Assembly (NCBI GenBank): GCA_022572335.1
Contig: JACZWD010000011.1
Location: forward strand, 1-20,909
DNA from: Pseudomonadota bacterium
GTDB lineage: Bacteria > Pseudomonadota > Alphaproteobacteria > Rhodospirillales > 2-02-FULL-58-16
Reading direction: 5' to 3'
DNA: 20,909 bases
Shown: one piece after another, positions 1-7,736 of the stretch
Position numbering within the stretch: the first letter of the stretch is position 1
Layout of the letters: every line of letters begins with the position of its first letter
Notes under the pieces: generated by a model
The model's input: the letters and a program-made list of their open reading frames with translations, nothing else
Database searches by the model: none
What the model was told of the DNA's origin: nothing
Position numbers and translations under genes: made by a program

Positions 1-1
1 C

Positions 2-97
2 TATGACCCGGAACGGCATTATCGGGAGGTCCGGGGCAAATGGTTCGGCGCCAGCAGCACGGGCCAGGCCGACGAGACACGTAGCGGGGACAGGTAA
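2..97 (+). CDS. 3' end of an unidentified gene (partial)
   Basis: An open plus-strand frame enters from the left edge and runs 31 codons to a TAA stop at 95-97. The visible tail reads YDPERHYREVRGKWFG followed by a polar stretch ending GDR. The mix of aromatic and charged residues followed by a loose hydrophilic tail looks like a genuine protein C-terminus. I do not recognise the family. If real, it converges on dadA, whose stop is at 233-235. Only 31 codons are visible, so the call rests on composition and on the clean stop before the gap. Confidence 0.35.
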   Translation, partial: YDPERHYREVRGKWFGASSTGQADETRSGDR

Positions 98-232
98 CGG
101 CGCCCTTGCGCAATCCCCATGGCGGCCATCGGCGGGAAAGCGCAATTTCGCGGTAAATCGGATTAATGGGACAGTGCCGCCCCTTGGTATAAGTCCCCTG
201 CGCGGGTGCAACCCCACCCGGCGCGGCCGGAA

Positions 233-1486
233 TTACCCGAAACGCTCGACGCCGAGACCCTCGAGATCGATTTCCGGCGTCCTGCCGCTCACCAGGTCGG
301 CGACGATCCGGCCCGAGCCGCAGGCCATGGTCCAGCCCAGGGTCCCGTGGCCGGTGTTGAGGATGAGGTTGGCATACCGGGTGCGGCCGATCACCGGCAC
401 GTTGTCCGGCGTCATCGGACGCAGGCCGGCCCAGAACTCGGCCTTGGCGGCGTCGCCACAGTCGGGGAAGAGCTCGAGCGCCGAATTCAGGATGGACCGG
501 ACGCGCGATTCGGTGACGGCGGTGTCGTAGCCGGCGAACTCCGCCGTTCCCGCCACCCGCAGGCGCTGGCCCAGGCGGCTGTAGACCAGTTTCCGCTCGT
601 CGTCGAGGAGACCGACCTCGGGCGCGCCCTCGGGGCGTTCGACGGGGATGGTCACCGAATAGCCCTTGGCCGGATAGACGGGAAGGGTGATGCCCAGCGG
701 CCGGGTCAGGAAGGGGCTGTAGCTGCCCAGGGCGAGCACGGTGGCATCGGCGGTGAGGGTGCCGCCATCGGTGTCGGCCCCGGTTACCCGGTCGCCGTCG
801 GCGCGCAGGCGCTCCACGGTGGTGCCGTAGCGGAACTCGACGCCTTGCCCGGCGCAGATTTCGGCCAGCCGGGCGGTGAACGTGTAGGCATCGCCGCTTT
901 CGTCGTCGGGACAGTAGAGGCCGCCGGCGAGGGTATCCCTGGCCCCGGCCAGGGCCGGTTCCACGCCGACGCAGCCCGCCGCGTCGAGGGCTTGGCGCAC
1001 GCACCCGAGGGGCCGCACCATTTCGGCCTGCGCCAGGGCGTGCTCGTATTCCCTTGGGTCCCGGTAGATGTGCAGGATGCCCTGGGTGCGCTGGTCGTAC
1101 TGGATGCCGGTCTCCGCCCGGAGCTCGCCCAGGGCGGCGCGGCTGTAGAGCGAGACCCGGGTCAGGCGCTCGGTGTTGATGCGCGCCCGCCGGGCCGTGC
1201 AGTTGCCGAGGAAACGAAACACCCACGCCCACAACCGGGGATCGGCGCGCAGGCGAAAAAGGATCGGCGCGTCGGCGCGCCCCAGCCATTTGAGGACCTT
1301 GGCCGGGGTCCCCGGGTTGGCCCACGGTTCGCTGTGGTTGGCGGCGATCTGGCCGCCGTTGGCGAAGCTGGTTTCCAGGCCGGGACCGGCCCGGCGCTCG
1401 ACCACCGTCACCTGGTGTCCGGCGCGGGCCAGGTAATAGGCGGCGGCGACGCCGACGACGCCGGCGCCAAGCACCAGGGTCCTCAC
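233..1486 (-). CDS. dadA: D-amino acid dehydrogenase (DadA family)
   Basis: This 417-residue FAD-dependent oxidoreductase oxidatively deaminates D-amino acids, classically D-alanine, to 2-oxo acids and passes electrons to the membrane quinone pool. The N-terminus carries the dinucleotide-binding motif GAGVVG (residues 7-12) with the ribose-binding acid at E30. ETSFANGGQI (38-47) and PWANPGTP (54-61) follow, and the C-terminus has the family signature NTGHGTLGWTMACGSG (about 377-392). Length and end-to-end motif order match E. coli DadA. The start is GTG at 1486-1484, placed by a GGGAGGAG ribosome site on the minus strand just upstream and by the glycine motif starting at residue 7. No alanine racemase gene is adjacent, so the physiological substrate is inferred. 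Related hydroxyproline or glycine oxidases are a less likely alternative. Confidence 0.93.
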   Translation of the reverse strand: MRTLVLGAGVVGVAAAYYLARAGHQVTVVERRAGPGLETSFANGGQIAANHSEPWANPGTPAKVLKWLGRADAPILFRLRADPRLWAWVFRFLGNCTARRARINTERLTRVSLYSRAALGELRAETGIQYDQRTQGILHIYRDPREYEHALAQAEMVRPLGCVRQALDAAGCVGVEPALAGARDTLAGGLYCPDDESGDAYTFTARLAEICAGQGVEFRYGTTVERLRADGDRVTGADTDGGTLTADATVLALGSYSPFLTRPLGITLPVYPAKGYSVTIPVERPEGAPEVGLLDDERKLVYSRLGQRLRVAGTAEFAGYDTAVTESRVRSILNSALELFPDCGDAAKAEFWAGLRPMTPDNVPVIGRTRYANLILNTGHGTLGWTMACGSGRIVADLVSGRTPEIDLEGLGVERFG

Positions 1487-1840
1487 GGCGCGCTCCTCCC
1501 GCCCGGCATATTCGCGGCGCTCATGGCGAGGGGATTTATAGACCCCGGGGACTCTTTCGCCTAGCCGGATGCCGAAGGGTTCGTCTGGCGCAAGGAGACC
1601 TATTTCGGCGGTCTTTACCAGAAGACCGTCGCCTGGCCCCGCCGGCGGAGGAACCGGACACGCCACGCCATCTCCATTGCGCCCGGGAATAACGCATTTT
1701 CGGAGACCGGGGAGGCGCCCTTCCTTCCGCGCATCGTGGCCGGGCGCGGTCCGTTCCGGTGACGGCTTCCGGGCGGCTTCGCGCCGCTTTATGATCCCCG
1801 GTATGATCCCCGGTGGATACCGCAGGGTACGGGCCCGGCC
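1487..1840. other. Divergent intergenic region between dadA and the NAD(P)HX repair gene
   Basis: These 354 bases separate two divergently transcribed genes and must hold both promoters. I find no confident -35/-10 pair. A perfect tandem duplication of ATGATCCCCGGT lies at 1791-1814, 26 bases before the downstream ATG. A plus-strand stretch at about 1565-1754 (DAEGFVWRKETYFGG...) resembles coding sequence but has no start codon and lies just after a TAG, so it may be a gene remnant. I make no gene call here. Confidence 0.4.
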
Positions 1841-3316
1841 ATGACCGATAACGTGTTGCTCTCCGTGGAGGAAATGTCCAGGGCCGACGCCGCGGCCATC
1901 GCCGGCGGCGTGCCCGGCCTGGACCTCATGGAGAACGCCGGCACCGCCATCGCCGACGAAATCCGCCGCCGCTGGCAGCCGCGGCCGGTGGCGGTGCTCT
2001 GTGGCCCCGGCAACAACGGCGGCGACGGCTTCGTGGTGGCGCGCCTGCTGGCGGCGGCAGGGTGGCCGGTTACGGTTGCGCTGTTGGGGTCGCGGGACGC
2101 ATTGAAAGGCGACGCCGCGACCAATGCCGGGCGCTGGACGGGTGAGGTGGCGCCCGTGGACCGTGCCGTGCTGGATGGGTGCGGCCTCGTGGTGGACGCC
2201 TTGTTCGGCGCCGGGTTGGCGCGGCCCCTGGAGGGCGCGGCGCGGGCCGTGGTCGAGTCCATAGGCGAAAGGAAGCTCGACTGCCTGTCCGTGGACGTGC
2301 CCAGCGGCGTCCACGGCGATACCGGCCAGGTCCTGGGCGCGGCGCCCCAGGCCTCCGTTTGCGTCACCTTTTTCCGCCGCAAGCCCGGCCATCTGCTGCT
2401 GCCGGGGCGGACCCTGGCCGGCGACGTGGTGGTCGCCGACATCGGCATCCCGGACTCCGTCCTCACCGACATCGGCCCGCGGACTTTCGTCAACGGATGC
2501 GGGCTTTGGCTGGAGCGCTACCCCTGGGCCGGAGCCGGCGCCAACAAGTACAGCCGCGGCCACGCGGTGGTGGTGGGCGGCCCCGAAATGCCCGGCGCGG
2601 CGCGCCTGGCGGCCCTCGGGGCACGGCGAATCGGGGCCGGCCTGGTGACCATCGCCGCCCCGCCCGAGGCCTTTCCCATATTCGCCGCCGGGCCGCCGGG
2701 GACCCTGGTCAAACCCATAGCCGACGACGCCGGGTTCGCGGAATTTCTCGCCGATCCGCGCAAGAAAGCGGTCCTCGTGGGACCCGGCGCCGGGGTCTCG
2801 GACGGTACCCGCCGCCGGGTGCTGGCGGCCCTGAAGGCGGAGAAGGCCTGTGTGCTGGACGCCGACGCCCTGACCGTCTTCCGGGACGATCCCGGGACGC
2901 TGTTTTCCGCCATCGCCGGGCCCTGCCTGCTGACCCCCCACGAAGGGGAATTCGCCCGCCTGTTCCCGCCCGATGGGGACAAGCTGACCCGCGCCCGCGA
3001 TGCCGCCCGGCGCAGCGGCGCCGTGGTCCTGCTCAAAGGGCCCGACACGGTGATCGCCGCCGCCGACGGCCGCGCCGTCATCAATGCCGACGCCCCGCCC
3101 GAGCTGGCGACGGCGGGCTCGGGGGACGTGCTGGCCGGAATCGCGCTTGGCCTGATGGTCCAGGGCATGGACGTCTTCGACGCCGCGTGCGCCGCCGCCT
3201 GGATACACGGCGCCGCGGCGGCGGCCTTCGGACCCGGACTGATCGCCGAGGACCTGTTGGACGTGCTGCCCCGCGTCGTGCGGCGCCTCAAGGAAAAAGG
3301 CCGCACGGAGGCTTGA
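1841..3316 (+). CDS. nnr: Bifunctional NAD(P)H-hydrate epimerase / ADP-dependent NAD(P)H-hydrate dehydratase
   Basis: This 491-residue metabolite-repair enzyme restores hydrated NADH and NADPH, which form spontaneously or through glyceraldehyde-3-phosphate dehydrogenase. The N-terminal YjeF_N epimerase domain (about 1-215) carries GPGNNGGDG (55-63), VDALFGAGL (118-126) and VDVPSG (151-156). The C-terminal ribokinase-like dehydratase domain (about 225-485) carries KYSRGH (236-241), TPHEGE (365-370), LKGPDT (398-403) and AGSGDVLAG (425-433), the last being the ADP-site/catalytic Asp motif. Length and domain order match bacterial two-domain homologues. The ATG at 1841 is followed at once by the typical epimerase start, although no strong ribosome site is visible. 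The malonyl-CoA decarboxylase gene follows after 54 bases and is probably on the same transcript. Confidence 0.95.
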   Translation: MTDNVLLSVEEMSRADAAAIAGGVPGLDLMENAGTAIADEIRRRWQPRPVAVLCGPGNNGGDGFVVARLLAAAGWPVTVALLGSRDALKGDAATNAGRWTGEVAPVDRAVLDGCGLVVDALFGAGLARPLEGAARAVVESIGERKLDCLSVDVPSGVHGDTGQVLGAAPQASVCVTFFRRKPGHLLLPGRTLAGDVVVADIGIPDSVLTDIGPRTFVNGCGLWLERYPWAGAGANKYSRGHAVVVGGPEMPGAARLAALGARRIGAGLVTIAAPPEAFPIFAAGPPGTLVKPIADDAGFAEFLADPRKKAVLVGPGAGVSDGTRRRVLAALKAEKACVLDADALTVFRDDPGTLFSAIAGPCLLTPHEGEFARLFPPDGDKLTRARDAARRSGAVVLLKGPDTVIAAADGRAVINADAPPELATAGSGDVLAGIALGLMVQGMDVFDAACAAAWIHGAAAAAFGPGLIAEDLLDVLPRVVRRLKEKGRTEA

Positions 3317-3370
3317 ATCGGCGGCGCCGGCGGTCAATCCTGGAACCGGAGAGAAGGCACGGCAAAGACC

Positions 3371-4798
3371 ATGAACGCGCATAATAAGAGCGGTTTCCTC
3401 GACCGCACCCTGCGCAACCTTCGCAAGGCGTGGCGGGGGATCGCCGGCTCCGCCTATGACGCCGCGGCGGCCAGCCTGCACCCGGACCTGCCCGGCGAGG
3501 ACGCCGAGCGCCTGCGCGAGCAGATGCGCGCCTGCCTGGAAACCCGGGGCGGCGAGGTTTCCGCCCGGGCCCGGGCGGCGGCGCTGGGGAACGCGTATCT
3601 GGCCCTCGACACCACCGGGCGGGAACGCTTCCTGCGCGTCCTGGCGGAGGACTTCGACGTCGATTCCGGCGCGGTCGACACCGCCGTCGAAGCCCTGCGG
3701 TGGGCCGACGGCAAGGAAGCCCGGCGGAACGCCGAACAGGTCCTGCGCAGGACCTTGGAGGCGCCCCGGGTACGGCTCTTGACCCAGTTCAACGCCCTCC
3801 CCGACGGGATCAAGTTCCTGGTCGACATGCGCGCCGAGGTGCTTGCGCTGGCGCGCCATGATCCGCCGCTGCGGGCCCTGGAAGCCGATCTCAAGGCCCT
3901 GCTCACCACTTGGTTCGACGTGGATTTCCTCGATCTCAGGCGGATCACCTGGGATTCAGCCTCCGCCGCGCTGCTCGAGAAGCTGATCGGGTACGAGGCC
4001 GTGCACGCCATCGAAAGCTGGGACGACCTCAAGAACCGGCTCGATTCCGACCGCCGCTGCTTCGCCTATTTTCATCCGCGCATGCCCGATGAGCCGTTGA
4101 TATTCGTCGAGGTGGCGCTGATCGACGGAATGGCGGACACCATCCAGGCCCTGTTGGACGAATCGGCGCCCGTTGAGGACCCGAAGACCGCCGATACGGC
4201 CATCTTCTACTCCATCTCCAACGCCCAGAAGGGGCTTGCCGGCATCAGCTTCGGCCATTTCCTGATCAAGCGGGTCGTCGACAGCCTCGCCGGCGAGTTC
4301 AAGGGCCTTAACACGTTTGCCACCCTGTCGCCGATTCCGGGGTTCCAGGCGTGGCTGGAGAAGATACTTTCCGAAGGCGAACCCAGGTTGTTGCTGCCCT
4401 CGGAACGGAGGGCGCTGAAGGCCGCCCGCGGCAGCGCCCGCGGCGCCAAGGGCACCCTGAAAGCCCTTCTCTCCACCCCCGACTGGCACGCCGACGAGAC
4501 CGCCTCCCAGGCCCTCAGGGCTCCGCTGATGCGGCTGTGCGCGCGCTATCTGGTCGAAGAGAAGCGCCCGGGCGGCGAGGTCCTCGACCCGGTGGCCCAC
4601 TTCCACCTCGGCAACGGCGCCCGCATGGAGCGGCTGAACTGGATGGGCGACCGGTCGGCGCGGGGCCTGGAGCAATCGGCGGGAATTATGATTAACTACC
4701 TCTATAAGCAAAGCGAAATCGATGAAAACCATGAGGACTACACGTCTTCGGGCCGGGTCGCCGCATCGTCGGGCATAAGACACCTGCTGAAGGGCTGA
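3371..4798 (+). CDS. Malonyl-CoA decarboxylase
   Basis: This enzyme converts malonyl-CoA to acetyl-CoA and CO2 in the cytosol, using no cofactor. The 475-residue protein has an N-terminal helical region (about 1-185) and a GNAT-fold catalytic region. Family blocks are FAYFHPRMPDEPLIFVEVAL (231-250), AIFYSISNAQKGL (277-289), FGHFLIKRVV (294-303), FATLSPIPGF (316-325) and FHLGNGA (411-417). By comparison with the characterised enzymes, the catalytic Ser should be S320 and the catalytic His the one in FHLGNGA (H412). No malonyl-CoA synthetase (matB) or malonate carrier is adjacent, so the usual mat operon context is absent. It lies 54 bases after the NAD(P)HX repair gene. A GGAGAGAAGG stretch upstream is rather distant from the ATG, so the exact start is slightly uncertain. 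Confidence 0.94.
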   Translation: MNAHNKSGFLDRTLRNLRKAWRGIAGSAYDAAAASLHPDLPGEDAERLREQMRACLETRGGEVSARARAAALGNAYLALDTTGRERFLRVLAEDFDVDSGAVDTAVEALRWADGKEARRNAEQVLRRTLEAPRVRLLTQFNALPDGIKFLVDMRAEVLALARHDPPLRALEADLKALLTTWFDVDFLDLRRITWDSASAALLEKLIGYEAVHAIESWDDLKNRLDSDRRCFAYFHPRMPDEPLIFVEVALIDGMADTIQALLDESAPVEDPKTADTAIFYSISNAQKGLAGISFGHFLIKRVVDSLAGEFKGLNTFATLSPIPGFQAWLEKILSEGEPRLLLPSERRALKAARGSARGAKGTLKALLSTPDWHADETASQALRAPLMRLCARYLVEEKRPGGEVLDPVAHFHLGNGARMERLNWMGDRSARGLEQSAGIMINYLYKQSEIDENHEDYTSSGRVAASSGIRHLLKG

Positions 4799-4824
4799 CG
4801 CGCCAGGGAAAATGTGATGGCGAA

Positions 4825-4836
4825 GGGATATATCCC
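4825..4836. repeat. 12-bp perfect palindrome (GGGATATATCCC)
   Basis: GGGATATATCCC lies 26 bases after the malonyl-CoA decarboxylase stop and about 30 bases before the tRNA-Leu promoter. It is a short self-complementary site that could be an operator or chance. No T-run follows, so it is not a terminator. Confidence 0.25.
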
Positions 4837-4865
4837 GGTGGCCGGCGCCCGCCAGGGGGACGCGA

Positions 4866-4893
4866 TTGACAGGAGTCGCCAATCGTATAGAGT
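4866..4893 (+). promoter_or_regulatory. Sigma-70-type promoter of tRNA-Leu
   Basis: A perfect -35 box TTGACA (4866-4871) is followed after 16 bases by TAGAGT (4888-4893; four of six match TATAAT). The predicted transcription start is about 25 bases before the mature 5' end of tRNA-Leu at 4925, a typical tRNA leader distance. A TATA-containing alternative -10 at 4886 would leave a spacer of only 14. Confidence 0.6.
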
Positions 4894-4924
4894 CGCGGCC
4901 CCGCTGGGTAGCCCGGGGAAAACG

Positions 4925-5009
4925 GCGGGCGTGGTGGAACTGGTAGACACGCAGGTTTTAGGAACCTGTGACGCAAGTCGTGGGGGTTCAAGTCCCTCCG
5001 CCCGCACCA
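4925..5009 (+). tRNA. tRNA-Leu (anticodon UAG)
   Basis: The acceptor stem GCGGGCG (4925-4931) pairs perfectly with CGCCCGC (4999-5005). The discriminator is A, followed by encoded CCA (5007-5009). The anticodon stem CAGGT/ACCTG encloses the loop TTTAGGA, with anticodon TAG at 4959-4961, which reads CUA and by wobble other CUN codons. A long variable arm (TGACGCAAGTCGT) marks this as a class II tRNA, as expected for leucine. The T arm has the standard GGTTCAAGTCC core. Confidence 0.97.
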
Positions 5010-5104
5010 GATTTACATCCGTAGATTGTTCGACCGCAGCGCACGGCCGGCCGTTTCCAAAGATGATTCGGTAGGGAATAGCGGGCTTTTTGATTGGCAC
5101 ATCC

Positions 5105-6511
5105 ATGGACGTTACGGAAACCAAGGCCAAGGGCCTGAAGCGCGAGTTCAAGATCGCCGTGCCCGCCGCCGAGATCGAGGAGCAGCTTGCAAACCGCCTG
5201 AAAGAGTTGGCGAACACCGTGACCATTCCGGGGTTCCGTCCCGGCAAGGCGCCGGTGTCGCTGTTGCGCAAGAAATACGGGCCTTCGGTCATGGGCGAGG
5301 TTTTGGAACAAACAGTCAATACCTCGTCGAAGCAGATCATGTCGGAGCGCAGCCTGCGGCCCTCCATGCAGCCAAAGGTTGAAATCACGTCGTACGAGGA
5401 AGGCACCGACCTGGAATACACCATGGCGGTGGAGGTGCTCCCGAACATCGAACCCGTCGATTTCTCGACCATCCGGCTGGAGCGGCTGGTGGCCAAGGCG
5501 GACGAAGGGGAGGTCGAAAAAGCGCTGCAACGCCTGGCCGACGCCCACAAATCCTCGGAGCCGGTCAGCGGCGGGCGCAAAAGCGCGAACGGGGACATCG
5601 TGGTCATCGATTTTACCGGCAGGATGGACGGCAAGGAGTTCCCGGGTGGAAAGGCCGACGGCTATTCCCTCGAACTGGGCTCGGAGAGTTTCGTTCCCGG
5701 GTTCGAGGAACAGCTGGCGGGCGTCATGGCCGGCGACCACGTGGTGGTCAAGGTGACCTTCCCCGAACACTATGCGGCCGCCGAGCTTGCCGGCAAGGAG
5801 GCGGTGTTCGATGTAGAGGTGAAGGAGTTGCGCCACGCCGCTCCGGCGTCCATCGACGACGAGCTGGCGAGGAAGGTCGGGCACGAAAACCTGACCGCGC
5901 TGAAGCGCAGCATCGGCGAGGAACACGAGGGCCAGATAAAGAACCTGTCGCGCCTCAAGCTCAAGCGGGCGTTGCTGGACGCCCTCGCCGAGGCCCATGA
6001 CTTCCAGGTCCCCGAGGGCTTGCTGGAGCGCGAATTCGACACCATTTGGAAACAGTTCGAGGCGCAGCGCGCGGCCGACCCGGATGCCCGGGACGAAGAC
6101 GATGCGGGCAAGACCGAGGACGCGCACAAGGCCGATTTCCGCGCCATCGCCGAACGCCGGGTGCGGCTGGGCCTTGTGTTGTCCGACGTCGGCCACGCCA
6201 ACAATATCCACCTGAGCCAGGAGGAAATCAACCGGGCCCTGATGGTGGAAGTGCGCGGCAACCCCGGCCGCGAACAGGCCGTCATCGACCATTTCCGGAA
6301 CACGCCCGGGGCGATGGAGGGCATCACGGCGCCCATATACGAGGATAAAGTGGTGGATTTCATTCTGGAAATGGCCACCATTACCGAGAAAGAGGTGTCG
6401 TTTGAGGACCTTACGCGGGACCCGGAAGACGAAACGGGGCCTGTCGCGCCAGCCGGGAAGACGTCCGCGTCCCGCAAGAAGGCGGCCAGGAAGGGCAAGA
6501 AGGGAACGTGA
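5105..6511 (+). CDS. tig: Trigger factor (ribosome-associated chaperone / prolyl isomerase)
   Basis: Trigger factor binds the ribosome exit tunnel and folds nascent chains before the downstream Clp and Lon proteases act. The protein has 468 residues. The N-terminal domain carries the ribosome-docking signature GFRPGKAP (43-50). The FKBP-type isomerase domain (about 160-245) shows GDIVVIDFTG (163-172), VPGFEEQLAG (197-206) and FPEHY (219-223). The helical chaperone domain follows and ends in a lysine-rich tail (SRKKAARKGKKG). An acidic insert (DARDEDDAGKTED) lies in the C domain. The start is ATG 5105, giving MDVTETKAKGLKREF, the normal family N-terminus. An in-frame TTG at 5090 is possible but would add five atypical residues. 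No clear ribosome site precedes either. The gene lies 95 bases after tRNA-Leu. Confidence 0.96.
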   Translation: MDVTETKAKGLKREFKIAVPAAEIEEQLANRLKELANTVTIPGFRPGKAPVSLLRKKYGPSVMGEVLEQTVNTSSKQIMSERSLRPSMQPKVEITSYEEGTDLEYTMAVEVLPNIEPVDFSTIRLERLVAKADEGEVEKALQRLADAHKSSEPVSGGRKSANGDIVVIDFTGRMDGKEFPGGKADGYSLELGSESFVPGFEEQLAGVMAGDHVVVKVTFPEHYAAAELAGKEAVFDVEVKELRHAAPASIDDELARKVGHENLTALKRSIGEEHEGQIKNLSRLKLKRALLDALAEAHDFQVPEGLLEREFDTIWKQFEAQRAADPDARDEDDAGKTEDAHKADFRAIAERRVRLGLVLSDVGHANNIHLSQEEINRALMVEVRGNPGREQAVIDHFRNTPGAMEGITAPIYEDKVVDFILEMATITEKEVSFEDLTRDPEDETGPVAPAGKTSASRKKAARKGKKGT

Positions 6512-6549
6512 CCTAGTGTCCTGTCCCAGAGATTCGTGCACTATACGAT

Positions 6550-6701
6550 CGTTTTTCCCGTTTCCTCGGCAGGAGGGGACGCGGCGGCGATGCGGGGCCA
6601 TCGTCAAGCGTTCCCGACGCCCCGGGGGGCCACCGGGGGGTGTCCCCCCGACACCGTATGCGGGGGACGCCCCCGCGACCCCCGAGGAAGCGGGAAAAGC
6701 G
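6550..6701. repeat. Internal inverted repeat of the MITE-like element (outer hairpin)
   Basis: The arm at 6550-6569 (CGTTTTTCCCGTTTCCTCGG) is complementary to 6682-6701 at 18 of 20 positions; both differences leave G-T pairs when read as RNA. Between the arms lie G- and C-runs that can also pair with each other (around 6635-6675). Confidence 0.7.
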
Positions 6702-6711
6702 ACCCGAAGGG

Positions 6712-6806
6712 CGGTCTTGCGAGGTTCCCGGACGTCGTCGCGCGCCGCTTGTGATGCTCCAGCATCACGGCGCGCCGCGCTCCTCGCCGGAAACCTCGCA
6801 AGACCG
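6712..6806. repeat. Internal inverted repeat of the MITE-like element (95-nt hairpin)
   Basis: The arms 6712-6731 (CGGTCTTGCGAGGTTCCCGG) and 6787-6806 pair at 19 of 20 positions. At the apex GTGATGCT (6751-6758) pairs perfectly with AGCATCAC (6761-6768), flanked by pairing GCGCGCC/GGCGCGC. As RNA this would form one long imperfect stem just upstream of clpP. Confidence 0.7.
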
Positions 6807-6904
6807 TCGTATAGCGTACGAATCTCTGGGACAGGACACTGAGGCCCGCCGGCGGCGCGGCGGAGACGCCGTTGGAAACCCGTGGGAAATAGGAATAGCA
6901 GCCA

Positions 6905-7573
6905 ATGAAGGATCCGGTCGAGGCGTACACGAACACCCTCGTCCCCATGGTCGTGGAGACGACCAACCGTGGGGAACGTGCCTACGATATCTATTCGCGC
7001 CTGCTCAAGGAGCGCATCATTTTTCTTACCGGCGCCGTCGACGACGCCGACGCCAGTCTGGTCTGCGCCCAGCTTCTCTTCCTGGAATCGGAAAACCCCA
7101 ACAAGGATATCTCGCTATACATTAATTCGCCGGGGGGCGTGGTCACCGCCGGCCTGGCCATTTACGACAGCATCGGCTACATCCGCCCCGACGTCTCCAC
7201 GGTCTGCATCGGCCAGGCGGCGTCCATGGGGTCGCTCTTGCTGGCCGCCGGCGCCAAGGGCAAGCGGTTTGCGCTTCCCAACTCGCGCATCATGGTCCAC
7301 CAACCCTCCGGCGGCATCCAGGGACAGGCTACGGACATCGAGATCCAGGCCAAGGAAATCCTTGCCCTCAGGGCCCGGCTGAACAGCATATATGCCGAGC
7401 ATACCGGCCAGCCCCTGGAGGTGATCGAGAGCGCCGTGGAGAGGGACCGGTACATGACGCCGGCCGAAGCCCTGGAATTCGGCATCATCGACGAAATCGT
7501 GGTAAATCGGCCACACCCCGACGATGAAAACGCGGACGCCGGCGGCAAGGGCGACGGCAAGAAAAAGGATTAA
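6905..7573 (+). CDS. clpP: ATP-dependent Clp protease proteolytic subunit
   Basis: ClpP forms the tetradecameric serine-protease chamber that degrades proteins unfolded by ClpX (encoded next) or ClpA. The 222-residue protein has the full catalytic triad: S107 in GQAASMGS, H132 in IMVHQPSGG, and D181 in ERDRYM. The oxyanion glycine-rich segment NSPGGVV is at 74-80. A charged tail after residue 203 (NADAGGKGDGKKKD) extends beyond the conserved core. ATG 6905 follows an AGGA at 6891-6894. The gene starts 64 bases after a MITE-like element, so its promoter lies in or before that element, or the gene is read from tig. clpX follows after 199 bases. Confidence 0.97.
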   Translation: MKDPVEAYTNTLVPMVVETTNRGERAYDIYSRLLKERIIFLTGAVDDADASLVCAQLLFLESENPNKDISLYINSPGGVVTAGLAIYDSIGYIRPDVSTVCIGQAASMGSLLLAAGAKGKRFALPNSRIMVHQPSGGIQGQATDIEIQAKEILALRARLNSIYAEHTGQPLEVIESAVERDRYMTPAEALEFGIIDEIVVNRPHPDDENADAGGKGDGKKKD

Positions 7574-7706
7574 GCGGCCGCCGCGGGGCCCCATATCACC
7601 GGTATAAAGCGTTCTGGCCGTCCCGGCCCCCGGCCGGGAGGTCCCGATCGCCGGCCGTTTCCGGGGCGGGGCGGAAGAGTGGCTTGATTCCGGGGATTTT
7701 TGGGGA

Positions 7707-7736
7707 TTGTGTGGTCCCCGCGCAAGCGGGTAAAAT
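7707..7736 (+). promoter_or_regulatory. Putative clpX promoter
   Basis: TTGTGT (7707-7712) and TAAAAT (7731-7736; five of six match TATAAT) are separated by 18 bases. This would start transcription about 30 bases before the clpX ATG at 7773. The A-rich -10 stands out in GC-rich DNA. The -35 is weak. Confidence 0.4.

Larger units (their letters stand above)
6515..6840. mobile_element. MITE-like element with 33-bp terminal inverted repeats
   Basis: The left end 6515-6547 and the right end 6808-6840 are inverted copies matching at 31 of 33 positions. The outermost 23 bases are identical (AGTGTCCTGTCCCAGAGATT, then CGT). No transposase or credible ORF lies inside, and the 326-bp length fits a non-autonomous miniature element. 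The interior holds two further nested inverted repeats. The left end abuts TA (CCTA|GTGTCC) and the right end abuts TG. If the termini are GTGTCC/GGACAC, this could be a decayed TA duplication of the Tc1/IS630 type, but that is inference. The element fills most of the 393-bp tig-clpP gap and leaves 64 bases before the clpP start. Confidence 0.75.

Noticed and set aside
98..232. Terminator between the left-edge gene and dadA
   Set aside because: An imperfect GCGCGGGTG/CACCCGGCGC stem exists near 200-225 but has a bulge and no T-run in either direction, so I did not call it.
1487..3859. Very long open minus-strand frame continuing upstream of dadA across the NAD(P)HX repair and decarboxylase genes
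   Set aside because: It is the antisense shadow of two well-supported plus-strand genes in GC-rich DNA. dadA has a clear start with a ribosome site at 1486.
4738..5634. Minus-strand ORF containing RAEGLEPPRLASQVP
   Set aside because: It crosses tRNA-Leu in antisense and overlaps trigger factor, which is the real gene.
6512..6904. Short plus- and minus-strand ORFs inside the tig-clpP gap
   Set aside because: They fall in the inverted-repeat element, have Arg/Pro/Gly-biased translations and show no ribosome sites or family resemblance.
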